From contig NZ_FWFP01000013.1 of the NCBI RefSeq assembly GCF_900172215.1, forward strand, positions 83,211 through 147,210: a stretch of DNA of 64,000 nt. Reading direction: 5' to 3'. Below are positions 54,065 through 63,208 of the stretch, in pieces. Each line of letters begins with the position of its first letter. The stretch's first letter is position 1. A program made the position numbers and the translations under genes. The DNA comes from Ruegeria meonggei (GTDB taxonomy: Bacteria > Pseudomonadota > Alphaproteobacteria > Rhodobacterales > Rhodobacteraceae). Under the pieces are notes generated by a model. It was not told the DNA's origin, searched no databases, and saw only the letters and a program-made list of their open reading frames with translations.

Positions 54065-54640
54065 TTAACCCTCCGCCTTGATCTGCGTGCTGCGCGGCAG
54101 GGCCGCAACCCGGTCACCACAGGTGAAAAAGAAGTCACAGCCCAGCGGATAAAGCGCCGCATTGGCCTGAAGCACTGGAACGTCGGGCAAGGACAGATAA
54201 GAGGTTTCTCGTATCCCAGGCCCTGTCAGTGCAGCACCCTTTTGATGCAAGTCGTCACATTCAACGATCAAAGTGGTGGACCGATCGGGGTATTCCGCTG
54301 TTCCGATCCGGTACTTGCCCACTGGCCCCAGCGCTCGCCATGTCCCGACTGCAAAATCCGCGCTTGCTGCATCTGTGATCGGCGCGCCGGTGTGAAAGGT
54401 AAGCCATTGGCGAACGGCGTCCGTGTCAGCCGCCCCTGCCAAATGCACCTTGGTGTCCGGATCGCACAACGTCAGCAACAACGTCCCCGAAGCCACGGAC
54501 AAGGGTACGGGCGGCTGCCCGCCCGAGATCGCACGGATCTGACCCGGGCGCGCCATCACCGTCATGGCAGCCCGAAATGCGTGTGCCGCGTCAATTGGAG
54601 CGTCGCGAAATCCACCGGAGAATTGAGTTTGCTGGGTCAT
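54065..54640 (-). CDS. phnH: Phosphonate C-P lyase system protein PhnH
   Basis: 191 residues, starting FSGGFRDAPIDAAHAFRAAMTVMARPGQI, the PhnH signature. PhnH is a structural partner of the PhnGHIJ core. Its start shares the A of the phnG stop (TGATG). Confidence 0.95.
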   Translation of the reverse strand: MTQQTQFSGGFRDAPIDAAHAFRAAMTVMARPGQIRAISGGQPPVPLSVASGTLLLTLCDPDTKVHLAGAADTDAVRQWLTFHTGAPITDAASADFAVGTWRALGPVGKYRIGTAEYPDRSTTLIVECDDLHQKGAALTGPGIRETSYLSLPDVPVLQANAALYPLGCDFFFTCGDRVAALPRSTQIKAEG

Positions 54641-55098
54641 CAGTCCTCTCCCCGTACCATCGTGAAAAACTCGACCTTGGTCGCGGCGGCTTTGGCGGCG
54701 CGCGACGTCTTGGCGTCCTGCATTTGCTGGCGAAGCGGGCCGATCACCCGGGCGCGCAAATCATCGGCGGCAGTGGTCTGCATCAAGGCATCAATCAGCG
54801 CAGCCGTCTGCGCTTTGGGTTTTGAGCGTCCCTGCACATAGCCATGCCCCACTGCTCCGTCGCCCAGGACTAAGGAACAACGCGTGACTGTCATTTCACC
54901 TAGGTTAAACGGAGCCCCTGTGGCGCCGGTCCGTCCACGGACCATGACGCCGCCCACTTCGGGACTGCGCAGCCATTCAAAAGCTGGCTGTGCCTCATAA
55001 GCGCCCCACAGCTCCATCAACATTTGCTCGGGTGCGCGGGCCAGCAGACCCATCCATTCCTGACGCGCTGCATGCGCGATTTCTGTGTGTTCTGACAT
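54640..55098 (-). CDS. phnG: Phosphonate C-P lyase system protein PhnG
   Basis: 152 residues; typical PhnG (ARQEWMGLLARAPEQML, LGDGAVGHGYVQGRSKPKAQ). First gene of the phnGHI transcript. Start 55098 follows AAGAGGC; the frame up to 55137 is open but lies inside the operator region. Confidence 0.95.
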   Translation of the reverse strand: MSEHTEIAHAARQEWMGLLARAPEQMLMELWGAYEAQPAFEWLRSPEVGGVMVRGRTGATGAPFNLGEMTVTRCSLVLGDGAVGHGYVQGRSKPKAQTAALIDALMQTTAADDLRARVIGPLRQQMQDAKTSRAAKAAATKVEFFTMVRGED

Positions 55099-55116
55099 CA
55101 AAGCCTCTTGGCCGGG

Positions 55117-55145
55117 TTGTCTAATTATACTATACAACTAGACAA
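55117..55145. promoter_or_regulatory. Candidate PhnF operator between phnG and phnF
   Basis: TTGTCTA and TAGACAA separated by 15 nt form a perfect inverted repeat centred near 55131, with a TATA-C-TATA element inside. It lies 19 nt before phnG and 55 nt before phnF, as expected for a GntR-type autorepressor that also controls phnGHI. Confidence 0.55.
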
Positions 55146-55200
55146 ATATTACACCCAAGCGCAGTGACTCGCAATCCGTGTATCGTGAAAGTTTGATGAC

Positions 55201-55911
55201 ATGAGCAAAACGCCGGTTTGGAAAAGCATCGCCCTCAGTCTGACTTCAGACATAGCGGAAGGGCGATATAACACCGGAGATCAGCTGCCGACCGAGGCGC
55301 AACTGGCGGCGCAGCACGGGGTTAACCGACATACCGTGCGGCGGGCCTTGTCGGATATGGCCGAGCAAGGGCTGGTGCATCCTCGCCGTGGCGCAGGCGT
55401 GTTTGTGGCAGCACGGCCAACCGATTATCCGATTGGAAAGCGAGTCAGATATCACAAGAGCATCTCTGCAAGCGGCAAGATACCGGGCAAAAAGATCCTA
55501 TCGCTGACGACCCGCGTAGCCGATGATAGTGAGGCTGAGGCCCTGCAGCTTACTCCCGGTGACACTGTTCACGTCTACGATGGCCTGTCGTTGGCGGATG
55601 GACAGCCCATCGGCTTGTTTCAGAGCGTTTTCCCGGCGGAACGACTTCCCGACATACTAGACGCCCTGTCGGACACTCAATCCGTGACAAGAGCGTTGCA
55701 ACGCTGCGGGGTCGAAGATTACACCCGCGTCTCAACCCGCCTGACCGCGCGGGCGGCAACACCAACGCAGGCACTGCACCTGCACCTGACCGAAGGCGCG
55801 CCGGTTCTGTTTTCAGTTGGGGTCAACGCCGACACCACCGGCATTCCGGTTGAATATGGCCGCACTGTTTTCGCAGGTGAACGCGTTACACTGACGATGA
55901 ACGAAGACTAG
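55201..55911 (+). CDS. phnF: GntR-family phosphonate regulator PhnF
   Basis: 236 residues, N-terminal winged helix (LTSDIAEGRYNTGDQLPTEAQLAAQHGVNRHTVRRALSDMAEQGLVHPRRGAGVFV) and a C-terminal UTRA ligand domain of HutC type. The position beside phnG with divergent orientation identifies it as PhnF. The ligand is probably a phosphate ester or a pathway intermediate. Confidence 0.92.
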   Translation: MSKTPVWKSIALSLTSDIAEGRYNTGDQLPTEAQLAAQHGVNRHTVRRALSDMAEQGLVHPRRGAGVFVAARPTDYPIGKRVRYHKSISASGKIPGKKILSLTTRVADDSEAEALQLTPGDTVHVYDGLSLADGQPIGLFQSVFPAERLPDILDALSDTQSVTRALQRCGVEDYTRVSTRLTARAATPTQALHLHLTEGAPVLFSVGVNADTTGIPVEYGRTVFAGERVTLTMNED

Positions 55912-55963
55912 ACGTCCATGGGCTCCCGCCCGTCTTCAACTTCCTTGCGGAGGCCTCATCCCG

Positions 55964-56002
55964 TTGGGCGTGGCGCCGCGCAAAGCGCGGCGCCACGCCC
56001 AA
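55964..56002. terminator. Strong 18-bp stem hairpin between convergent phnF and acetyltransferase
   Basis: A perfect 18-bp stem (TTGGGCGTGGCGCCGCGC and its complement) with an AAA loop, very GC-rich, in the 160-bp spacer between convergent genes. No T-run follows on either strand. It is a probable bidirectional transcript end or transcript stabiliser. Confidence 0.65.
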
Positions 56003-56071
56003 GGCCGCCAGCGTGTATCGGCGCAGCCAATGCACGTGCGGGCGCGGGAGCACCTGCTGTCAGGCTTGGTG

Positions 56072-56686
56072 TTATTCGTATTTTTCCAAAAACGCCTCGG
56101 CCTTCAGCGCGCGGAAATCAGGCAAAGCCAAACGAAGACGCGCGTTGTCCCAATCCCACCAGGCCAGCGCCATCATGCGTTCTGCAACGTCCTCAGAATA
56201 CCGTCGGCGGATCGGATCGGCGGTCACGCCGCCGACGATCGTGTAAGGTGCAACATCCTTGGTCACTACAGCGCTCGCAGCCACAACCGCACCGTGGCCA
56301 ATCGTGATCTCGGGCTTGATGATGGCGGCATGACCAATCCACGTATCATGACCGATACGGGTAATGCGACTGGCGCGGTGTTCGAACCATGTGGCATCTA
56401 CTTCTACGTCATCCCAGTAATCCGCCGAGCGATACAGGAAGTGATGCAGCGATGCCTTCTCCATCGGGTGATCCGTCGCTCCAATCCTCGTAAAACTGGC
56501 GATGTTGGCGAATTTCCCGATCTCGGCATTGGCGATGTCGCATGTGCGGTCGCAATAGGAATAGTCCCCGATGACTGCATTCGCCACGCGCGTTCCAGCG
56601 CCGATTTCAACATATTCCCCAAAGGTCGCGTTTGTAATCGCGCAATCCGGGTGGATAAACGGTTGATCCGAACGAAGACGTGCCAT
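56072..56686 (-). CDS. Phosphonate-operon hexapeptide-repeat acetyltransferase
   Basis: 204 residues built of left-handed beta-helix repeats (IHPDCAITNATFGEYVEIGAG, VIGDYSYCDRTCDIANAEIG) followed by the acetyl-CoA/acceptor loop and IGHDTWIGHAAIIKPEITIGHGAVVAASAVVTKDVAPYTIVGG. It fits the hexapeptide-repeat family that occurs in phn operons. Related enzymes acetylate aminoalkylphosphonates. Start at 56686 follows AAGG. Last in the phnC-D-E1-E2 transcript. Confidence 0.88.
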   Translation of the reverse strand: MARLRSDQPFIHPDCAITNATFGEYVEIGAGTRVANAVIGDYSYCDRTCDIANAEIGKFANIASFTRIGATDHPMEKASLHHFLYRSADYWDDVEVDATWFEHRASRITRIGHDTWIGHAAIIKPEITIGHGAVVAASAVVTKDVAPYTIVGGVTADPIRRRYSEDVAERMMALAWWDWDNARLRLALPDFRALKAEAFLEKYE

Positions 56687-56711
56687 GAGTATACCTTGTA
56701 TCCCGGGTGGT

Positions 56712-58067
56712 TCAGACCGCTTGGGCGACCTTGGCCCGTTTCCGCTTTGGCGAGGTTTCACCCTGAATCAAACGCCGGCGCAACCAGCCCGAGAACCAAT
56801 CCATCAGCATGACCATCAGAATGATCAGGATGATGTAATAGGCCACCTCTTCCCAGTCCTTTTGCGTGATAATGGCTTGTGTCAGAAGCAAGCCGATGCC
56901 GCCCCCGGTGATGGCACCAATCACGGTGGCACTTCGTGTGTTGGATTCGAGGAAGTACAACAGCTGGCTGAGCAATACCGGCGTCACCTGCGGGATCATA
57001 CCAAAGCGATAGCGTTGCGGCGCATTGGCCCCGGTGGATTGCACCCCTTCGATCTGCTTTTGGTCGACGTTTTCCAGCGCCTCCGAGAAGATCTTGCCGA
57101 AGGTGCCGGTATCGGTCACCAGAATGGCCAGCGCACCGGTCAGAGGACCGGGACCAAAGGCGCGGGCCAGCACCACAGTCCAGATCAGCGCATCCACCCC
57201 GCGCACGAAATCAAAAACGCGCCGGGTCAGGAACCGAACGGATTTCAGCGGGTTGAAGTTCCGCGTCGCCAGGAAAGCCATCGACAGGGCAATCATGCCC
57301 GCGCCCAGTGTGCCCAGAAAAGCCATCAGGATCGTCTCAAAAATAGCCCAGGCCACATCCTGGTGCCGCCACATCTTGTTGGTCCAAAAATCGTTCAGGA
57401 TCGAACCCGCCTCACCCGAGGCCGCAAGACCGGCCAGTTGAGACGGAGATTTGCCGTAATACGGGCTGTCGAGGGTGAACCAGAACAGCTCCCATCCGGT
57501 GAAGTAGCGAAACACCTCTGAACGGTTGCGCGTCACTGTCAGGCGGCCCGCATCCGTGGTGATCGCCATCCGGTTCTTTGACACGTTGATCCAGTCTGGC
57601 ACCTCACCCGCGGGCAATTCGGGCTGAACGCCCGCCGAACGGGTTGGCGTTGCACGCACGGTGCCATAGCCGGGAATGTCATATTCCACCGTCTCGGGAC
57701 CAAAACGCACAACATGGCCGTCTTCCAGATCGATCACCGTGGTTGCCCCAAGGGCGACCCAGTCCGGGGCCTGACCGTCGGGATAGGTTCCCTTGCGTTC
57801 GCCCTCGATAGAGACCGATACCTCGCCATTTCGGTTGTCCCGCGCAACGTGGGTTTTATAGCTGTAACTGTCCGCAACCAGCGTTTTACCGTTTTCCCAG
57901 TTCGCCCGCCCGGCCAAGCCCGCTACGTCAAAGGCAAAGAAAACATAGGCCAGATAGGCCAGCATCAAGGCTGGCATGCCAAAATTCACCAGCCTCTTGC
58001 GGCTGAACAGACGGTCGGCCTCGGCCTTGAGCTCATCAATGCTCAGGTCTGTGGCAAAGGTGCTCAT
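56712..58067 (-). CDS. phnE: Phosphonate ABC transporter permease PhnE (long form)
   Basis: 451 residues. First membrane helix (PALMLAYLAYVFFAFDVAGLAG) is followed by a soluble region of about 190 residues (roughly 65-255) before the remaining helices and the permease EAA loop (LENVDQKQIEGVQSTGANAPQRYRFGMIP). Usual PhnE is 250-290 residues, so the extra region is a periplasmic domain. It pairs with the next permease in a heterodimeric transporter. Start overlaps the stop of that gene by 4 bp. Confidence 0.9.
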   Translation of the reverse strand: MSTFATDLSIDELKAEADRLFSRKRLVNFGMPALMLAYLAYVFFAFDVAGLAGRANWENGKTLVADSYSYKTHVARDNRNGEVSVSIEGERKGTYPDGQAPDWVALGATTVIDLEDGHVVRFGPETVEYDIPGYGTVRATPTRSAGVQPELPAGEVPDWINVSKNRMAITTDAGRLTVTRNRSEVFRYFTGWELFWFTLDSPYYGKSPSQLAGLAASGEAGSILNDFWTNKMWRHQDVAWAIFETILMAFLGTLGAGMIALSMAFLATRNFNPLKSVRFLTRRVFDFVRGVDALIWTVVLARAFGPGPLTGALAILVTDTGTFGKIFSEALENVDQKQIEGVQSTGANAPQRYRFGMIPQVTPVLLSQLLYFLESNTRSATVIGAITGGGIGLLLTQAIITQKDWEEVAYYIILIILMVMLMDWFSGWLRRRLIQGETSPKRKRAKVAQAV

Positions 58068-58945
58068 GCCCGGGCTCCTTTCTCGAATCCGTGGGTCAGG
58101 CGGTCGCGCAGCAGGCCGGACAACTGATCAACCACGACAATGGTGACAAACAACAACAGGAAGATCGCAGCCGCCTGATCATAGCGCCCCTGCCCCCAGG
58201 ACATCGAGTTGCGCAGCTCGTACCCCAGACCACCCGCACCGACAAAGCCCAGAATGGCCGAGGCGCGGATGTTGATTTCGAACCTCAGCAAGGCATAGCT
58301 GACATAGTTTGGGCCAACCTGGGGGATCACACCCAGATACATCCGTTGCGACCAGTTAGCGCCAACCGAATGCAACCCCTCGACCGGTTTCAACGAGGCG
58401 TTCTCGTTCACTTCGGAAAACAGCTTGCCCAGCGCGCCAGCGGTGTGGATGGCAATCGCAATCATCGCCGGAACCGGACCACCGCCCAGCACAAAGATCA
58501 GAACCAGCGCAATCACAATCTCGGGGATCGCGCGGCAGATATCAGCGATGCGGCGGAACAGCGGGATCAGTGCCGGCCACATGGCCATGCCCCGCGTCGA
58601 CATCAGGGCCAGAAACGTGCCCGCAATGGTGCCGATCAGGGTCGAGGCAGCAGCGATGTTCAGCGTTTCAACCAGCGCAGGGAAGAACGTGACCAGGTTT
58701 TCCGGCAGCGCGCCGATCTTTTCCCACGCCTCGGACAGAACCTCGGTCGGATAGTCGAATATCCGATGCCAGCCGTCGACAAAGCTGCCGGCATTGCGGT
58801 CATCTGCAGTGCGGAAACCAGCGGCCATCAAGGCCACAAAAACGATCAGAAGGATACCACCATAGACCCGCTTGCGTCGTGTCATCTCGGAATAGTCGGC
58901 CTTGATCTGGTCGACGCCGGGGGTCCCTGCGGACAGGTCTGTCAT
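58064..58945 (-). CDS. phnE: Phosphonate ABC transporter permease PhnE (short form)
   Basis: 293 residues, six membrane segments, conserved EAA loop SEVNENASLKPVEGLHSVGANWSQRMYLGVIPQV. Typical length for PhnE. Lies directly downstream of phnD (68 bp). Confidence 0.93.
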   Translation of the reverse strand: MTDLSAGTPGVDQIKADYSEMTRRKRVYGGILLIVFVALMAAGFRTADDRNAGSFVDGWHRIFDYPTEVLSEAWEKIGALPENLVTFFPALVETLNIAAASTLIGTIAGTFLALMSTRGMAMWPALIPLFRRIADICRAIPEIVIALVLIFVLGGGPVPAMIAIAIHTAGALGKLFSEVNENASLKPVEGLHSVGANWSQRMYLGVIPQVGPNYVSYALLRFEINIRASAILGFVGAGGLGYELRNSMSWGQGRYDQAAAIFLLLFVTIVVVDQLSGLLRDRLTHGFEKGARA

Positions 58946-59012
58946 GGAATGCTCCTGAGTGGGAAAACGGGGCCCGGCTTGTCACCGGACCCCGATCTTT
59001 GAATGTGCAGGC

Positions 59013-59915
59013 TTAGTTGGACTTCAGCTTGCGGGCTTCGATGATGATCTCATAGGCATCATGGGTGATCGGATCGAAGCTCTTGGCCTCGCCTGCCGCC
59101 ACACCGTAAAAGCACTCGCGGTCTTTTTCGCTCAGGTTGTCCCACAGCTTGGTCATCTTCGCCTTGACTTCGGTCGGCAGCGATTTGCGGATCACAACCG
59201 GGCCTTCGGGGATCGGTTCGGACTGCCAGATCATGACCATGTCATTCATGTCGACCAGACCCGCATCAACCGCGCGGCGCAGCGCGCCCGACTGAAAGCC
59301 ATCTTCCCAATCGCCCAGACCGTCGGCCCAGGTCACACCACCGTCAACGTCACCGTTATTGACGGCAACGATGGTCTGCTCGTGCCCGCCGGTGAATTTC
59401 ACGTCACCAAAATAGTCGCCCGATTCCATGGTCGCACCGGTTGCGGCAGGGATTTCGATCGACGGGATCAGGTAACCCGAGGTCGAGTTCGGATCTCCAA
59501 AGCCAAAGGTCTTACCCTTCATGTCATCCAGCGAGGTGATGCCGCTGTCCTTGCGGGCGAAACCGATCGAGTAATAGCCATAGCCGCCATCGGTGTTGAC
59601 CTTCACCAGCACCGGCTCAACCGCTTCGGGGTCACTCAGATAGGTTTTGGCATAGCCCGATGCACCCAGCCAGGCCATGTCGATGGTGCCGCCCAGCAGG
59701 CCCTGGATCACACCGTCATAATCGGCAGGCGCAAACAGCTTGGTTTCGACACCCAGCGCCTTTTCGGTGTATTCGCGCAGGCATTCGTTGTTGTTCAACC
59801 GGTCCTGAGCGTTCTCGCCGCCCAGAATACCAATGCGGAATTCGCTGATTTCGTCAGCCATGACCGGTGCGGCCAGTGCCGTTGACGCCACCAGGGCAGC
59901 CATCAATTTTTTCAT
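59013..59915 (-). CDS. phnD: Phosphonate ABC transporter substrate-binding protein PhnD
   Basis: 300 residues. Signal peptide MKKLMAALVASTALAAPVMA then the PhnD-type RIGILGGENAQDRLNNNECLREYTEKALG and DMAWLGASGYAKTY. The start at 59915 has GGAGAGA before it; the frame is open 36 nt upstream. PhnD binds phosphonates in the periplasm. Confidence 0.95.
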   Translation of the reverse strand: MKKLMAALVASTALAAPVMADEISEFRIGILGGENAQDRLNNNECLREYTEKALGVETKLFAPADYDGVIQGLLGGTIDMAWLGASGYAKTYLSDPEAVEPVLVKVNTDGGYGYYSIGFARKDSGITSLDDMKGKTFGFGDPNSTSGYLIPSIEIPAATGATMESGDYFGDVKFTGGHEQTIVAVNNGDVDGGVTWADGLGDWEDGFQSGALRRAVDAGLVDMNDMVMIWQSEPIPEGPVVIRKSLPTEVKAKMTKLWDNLSEKDRECFYGVAAGEAKSFDPITHDAYEIIIEARKLKSN

Positions 59916-59980
59916 CTGTCTCTCTCCAGGTTTGTGTCCCCGGCCTCTCATCGGGCCGGGCGATGAAAGGGGTGGTTGGT

Positions 59981-60802
59981 TCAGATGGTCGCTTCGGCTT
60001 CCATCAACGCTTTCTGGGTCGCATCAAGCGTGTCGATCTCAGTCGATGTCGCCTCTTCCGAGAAGCTGGCATCGGCACCGTAAATCTCGCGGGCGACACC
60101 GGTTGTCAGCTGTTCGGGCAGGCCGTCGAACACAATGCGCCCATCCCGCATACCAACCACGCGGTCGCAATAGCGGCGCGCAGTATCCAAAGTGTGCAGG
60201 TTGGCGACGACCGTCCGACCATCCTCTTCGTGGATACGGCGCAGCGCCTGCATCACGACCTGAGCATTCATCGGATCCAGCGAGGCGATGGGTTCATCCG
60301 CCAAAATGATCTTGGGGTCCTGCATCAGGGCGCGCGCAATGGCGACCCGCTGCTGCTGACCACCTGACAGCGCCTCAGCGCGTTTGGGGGCATGTTCGGC
60401 TATGCCCAGACGGTCCAATATGTCGATGGCACGGTGGACCTCATCCATCGGGAACAGGTTGAACATGGTCGCCAGTGTCGAATGCCGGTTCAACGTGCCA
60501 TGCAGAACGTTGGACACCACATCCATGCGAGGCACGAGGTTGAACTGCTGAAAGATCATGGCACAATCGGCCTGCCAGGCCCGCTTGTCGCGCCCTTTCA
60601 GTTGGGTCACGTCCCGGTCCTGGAACAGGATCTCTCCCGCACTTGCGTCGGTCAGGCGGTTGATCATTCGCAGCAGGGTCGATTTACCCGCTCCGGACCG
60701 ACCGATGATGCCGATCATGCAAGGCTTGTCCACATCCAGCGTCGCCGCATTCACGGCCACATTATCGCCGAAGCGTTTCGTCAGTTTTTTTATGCGCAGC
60801 AC
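59981..60802 (-). CDS. phnC: Phosphonate ABC transporter ATP-binding protein PhnC
   Basis: 273 residues with Walker [18 protein letters not shown], signature [13 protein letters not shown] and Walker [15 protein letters not shown]. Starts with GTG (60802). It leads the transporter transcript; the ribosome binding region (GGGGGTGG) lies inside a hairpin. Confidence 0.96.
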   Translation of the reverse strand: MLRIKKLTKRFGDNVAVNAATLDVDKPCMIGIIGRSGAGKSTLLRMINRLTDASAGEILFQDRDVTQLKGRDKRAWQADCAMIFQQFNLVPRMDVVSNVLHGTLNRHSTLATMFNLFPMDEVHRAIDILDRLGIAEHAPKRAEALSGGQQQRVAIARALMQDPKIILADEPIASLDPMNAQVVMQALRRIHEEDGRTVVANLHTLDTARRYCDRVVGMRDGRIVFDGLPEQLTTGVAREIYGADASFSEEATSTEIDTLDATQKALMEAEATI

Positions 60803-60807
60803 GTGCC

Positions 60808-60828
60808 ACCCCCAAATGTGTTGGGGGT
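60808..60828 (-). promoter_or_regulatory. Hairpin masking the phnC ribosome binding site
   Basis: On the phnC mRNA strand ACCCCCAA and TTGGGGGT form a perfect 8-bp stem with a 5-nt loop. The 3' arm holds the GGGGGTGG segment just before the GTG start, so pairing would block translation. No ligand or antiterminator is visible. Confidence 0.5.
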
Positions 60829-60855
60829 CAGCTAAAGACGATGTTCAACGGCTAT

Positions 60856-60873
60856 GTGTCGGTTCAGTGAAAG
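60856..60873 (-). promoter_or_regulatory. Pho-box-like site upstream of phnC
   Basis: On the phnC strand CTTTCAC-N4-CCGACAC has the 7-4-7 layout of a PhoB box (consensus CTGTCAT-N4-CTGTCAT). The first half fits well, the second poorly. It lies 54 nt before the phnC start. Phosphate-starvation control of phn genes is well known, so this is plausible. Confidence 0.4.
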
Positions 60874-60913
60874 TTTTGTAAAGCACCACCGCACCGGAGG
60901 GGCCTACCCAACC

Positions 60914-60938
60914 GCCCGCATCGCGGGTATATGCGGGC
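60914..60938 (+). promoter_or_regulatory. Leader hairpin upstream of rpe
   Basis: GCCCGCAT and ATGCGGGC form an 8-bp stem with a 9-nt loop, 28 bp before the rpe start. No T-run. It may be a leader structure. Confidence 0.35.
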
Positions 60939-60966
60939 CGACTCGATAAATGATATGAGGCCACAC

Positions 60967-61656
60967 ATGAGCTTTGACCGCAGCATCAAGATCGCCCCGT
61001 CGATCCTGTCCGCCGATTTCGCCAATTTCGGCGCCGAGATTCAGGCGATCGAGGCGCAAGGTGCCGACTGGGTGCATATTGATGTGATGGATGGCCATTT
61101 CGTACCGAACCTGACCTTTGGTCCCCCGGCCGTAAAAGCGTTCCGTCCGCATGTGAAAACCGTGATGGATGTTCACCTGATGATCACCCCGGTTGATCCC
61201 TACATCCAAGCCTATGCCGACGCAGGCGCCGACATCCTGACCGCGCATATCGAGGCCGGGCCGCACACGCATCGCACTCTGCAGGCCATCCGCGCCGCAA
61301 GTATGAAAGCAGGTGTTGCCCTGAACCCCGGCACCCCAGCCGACGCGGTCGAGCATTTGCTGGACCTGACCGATCTGGTCTGCGTGATGACGGTGAACCC
61401 CGGCTTTGGTGGACAGAAGTTCATCGATATGACGGACAAAGTGCGCAAGCTGCGTCAGATGATCGGGGACCGCCCGGTTCATATCGAGATCGACGGCGGT
61501 GTCGACCCAATCACGGCCCCACTGGTCGCGGCTGCAGGGGCGGATGTGCTGGTCGCAGGCTCGGCTGTGTTCAAAGGCGGGTCGGTGTCGTCGCCCGAGG
61601 TCTATGGAAAGAACATCAGCGCAGTTCGGGCCGCTGCGCAACCTGCGGCTGCATAA
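60967..61656 (+). CDS. rpe: Ribulose-phosphate 3-epimerase
   Basis: 229-residue TIM barrel. Hallmarks: [32 protein letters not shown] with the His/Asp metal ligands, [13 protein letters not shown] and [13 protein letters not shown]. It interconverts ribulose 5-phosphate and xylulose 5-phosphate in the pentose phosphate pathway. The start at 60967 follows TGAGGC; the frame upstream to 60931 is spacer. Divergent from phnC. Confidence 0.96.
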   Translation: MSFDRSIKIAPSILSADFANFGAEIQAIEAQGADWVHIDVMDGHFVPNLTFGPPAVKAFRPHVKTVMDVHLMITPVDPYIQAYADAGADILTAHIEAGPHTHRTLQAIRAASMKAGVALNPGTPADAVEHLLDLTDLVCVMTVNPGFGGQKFIDMTDKVRKLRQMIGDRPVHIEIDGGVDPITAPLVAAAGADVLVAGSAVFKGGSVSSPEVYGKNISAVRAAAQPAAA

Positions 61657-61783
61657 CCTCTCACGACTGGTTCAGGCTTAAATGCAGGGGGGGTATCGGT
61701 CTCCCGACGCCCCGCAAAATCCGGCCAAGTCTTCGGCGCGCAGGATAGTTGGACTTGGTGGCATTTTCGCTAGCCATAGGCTG

Positions 61784-63103
61784 TCAGCTATTGTAACGGA
61801 CACGCAGTTTTATCGCCTGAACGAAACGTCCTTCGGCAACCAGCACAGACAGAAAATCACTAAGGTAATCCGGAGACAGCCCCGCCTCCATAGCCGCATC
61901 AAACCTGTCTTCCGCGGCGTCGAATTCACCCTCTGCCAACATCACCAGCACATCAACATACTGCACGTAGGGCGCATCGGGGCTAAGCGCCAGCGCCTGA
62001 TCGATGGCCTCCCGGGCCTCTTGCCTGTCTTCCAGCCAGAGCGCTATTTCCGCGTGCAGGCGATGGTCGAAATGGTCGGCACCGTCCAGCTTGATGCTGC
62101 GCCGGATGTGGATCAGAGCCTCGTCATAGCTGTAATCATCAGCCAGCAACCGTGCCCGCCAGAACAACAGGTAACTGCTGGGGCCTGCCCGGGCTTCGGC
62201 CATCTCAAGAACACTATGCGCCTGGGACCGCTGGCCCAGCTCGGACAGCGCGCGAGCTTTGCGAACATACCCGTCCGCGTCATCCGGTTTAGCAGCGATA
62301 ACCGCTTCGGCGTCTTTTAGTGCCTGTTTCGGCCGGTCAAGCATCAGCAGGATCAAGGAACGGCGCGACAGGGCGGCGACAAATTCAGGATGCAGCTCCA
62401 GCGTTCGGGTAACATGTTCAAAGGCTGGCTCCCACCTGTCCTGCTCTGACAGCACAAAGGCCATGCCATACTCGGCATAAGAATCAGACGGATCGATTTC
62501 GATGGCCGAGCGGAACAGGTCCAGCGCCTCGTCATTGCGGCCCTGATCGCTGAGTTCCCAGGCCAGCTGACGTATGGCCCAAGTGTATTCAGGGTCCAAA
62601 GCCATTGCCGCGCGCATGCGCGCTTCGAATTCTTCTACGTTACTCTGTCCGCCGTAGAGTGCACTGGCGGCAAGGCCTGCCATGTTGCGGGCCGTCGGCT
62701 TGCGCGAAACCGCCTTTCTAAACAGCTCGGTCGCCAGACCATAATCATCGTGGTAGTACAGAATCCACGCCTTCCCTTGAAGGCCTGGCTCAGCCTCGGG
62801 ATTCAGTTCAAGGATTTCCGAAAATGCTCTGTCGGAGGCGTCGTAATCATCCAGATCGAAATAGGCCCAGGCTAGCCTATCCAACATGTCAATGCGTTGG
62901 CGGTACGATGCTCCTGCAGCCCCCAGACCAAGCTGGCAGATTTCCACCAACCGCTCTGGCGTGTCATCCTGTTCCACACAGGCCGACACATAGGTTGACT
63001 GAGAATTCGTAAGAAGTGGTTTGGCAATGGCGCTGCCACCGGCCCAGACCAGCATCGCGGCAAACGCGGCCAGTCGTGTCACTGCGTTTGTGGTGTAGAA
63101 CAT
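61784..63103 (-). CDS. Tetratricopeptide-repeat protein, exported
   Basis: About 439 residues from the ATG at 63103: a signal-like N-terminus (LAAFAAMLVWAGGSAIA) and at least ten helical TPR repeats (DLDDYDASDRAFSEILELNPEAEPGLQGKA, for example). It likely acts as a periplasmic or membrane-attached protein-protein scaffold. Other starts at 63181 and 63286 exist; none has a good RBS, so the start is uncertain. Convergent with rpe across 127 bp in which no gene is seen. Confidence 0.78.
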   Translation of the reverse strand: MFYTTNAVTRLAAFAAMLVWAGGSAIAKPLLTNSQSTYVSACVEQDDTPERLVEICQLGLGAAGASYRQRIDMLDRLAWAYFDLDDYDASDRAFSEILELNPEAEPGLQGKAWILYYHDDYGLATELFRKAVSRKPTARNMAGLAASALYGGQSNVEEFEARMRAAMALDPEYTWAIRQLAWELSDQGRNDEALDLFRSAIEIDPSDSYAEYGMAFVLSEQDRWEPAFEHVTRTLELHPEFVAALSRRSLILLMLDRPKQALKDAEAVIAAKPDDADGYVRKARALSELGQRSQAHSVLEMAEARAGPSSYLLFWRARLLADDYSYDEALIHIRRSIKLDGADHFDHRLHAEIALWLEDRQEAREAIDQALALSPDAPYVQYVDVLVMLAEGEFDAAEDRFDAAMEAGLSPDYLSDFLSVLVAEGRFVQAIKLRVRYNS

Positions 63104-63208
63104 CTGTCTAAAAAGCACTTTGTTTGTTTCCCGCAGAATACTCACAATTGTGATAAGAAAAAGGCTGCTTTGAGCCCTCATAACCGTTTCAAATCGGAGG
63201 TGATCAAA

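Noticed and set aside
58091..59885. Two ~300-residue plus-strand frames under phnE and phnD
   Set aside because: Antisense shadows of conserved transporter genes.
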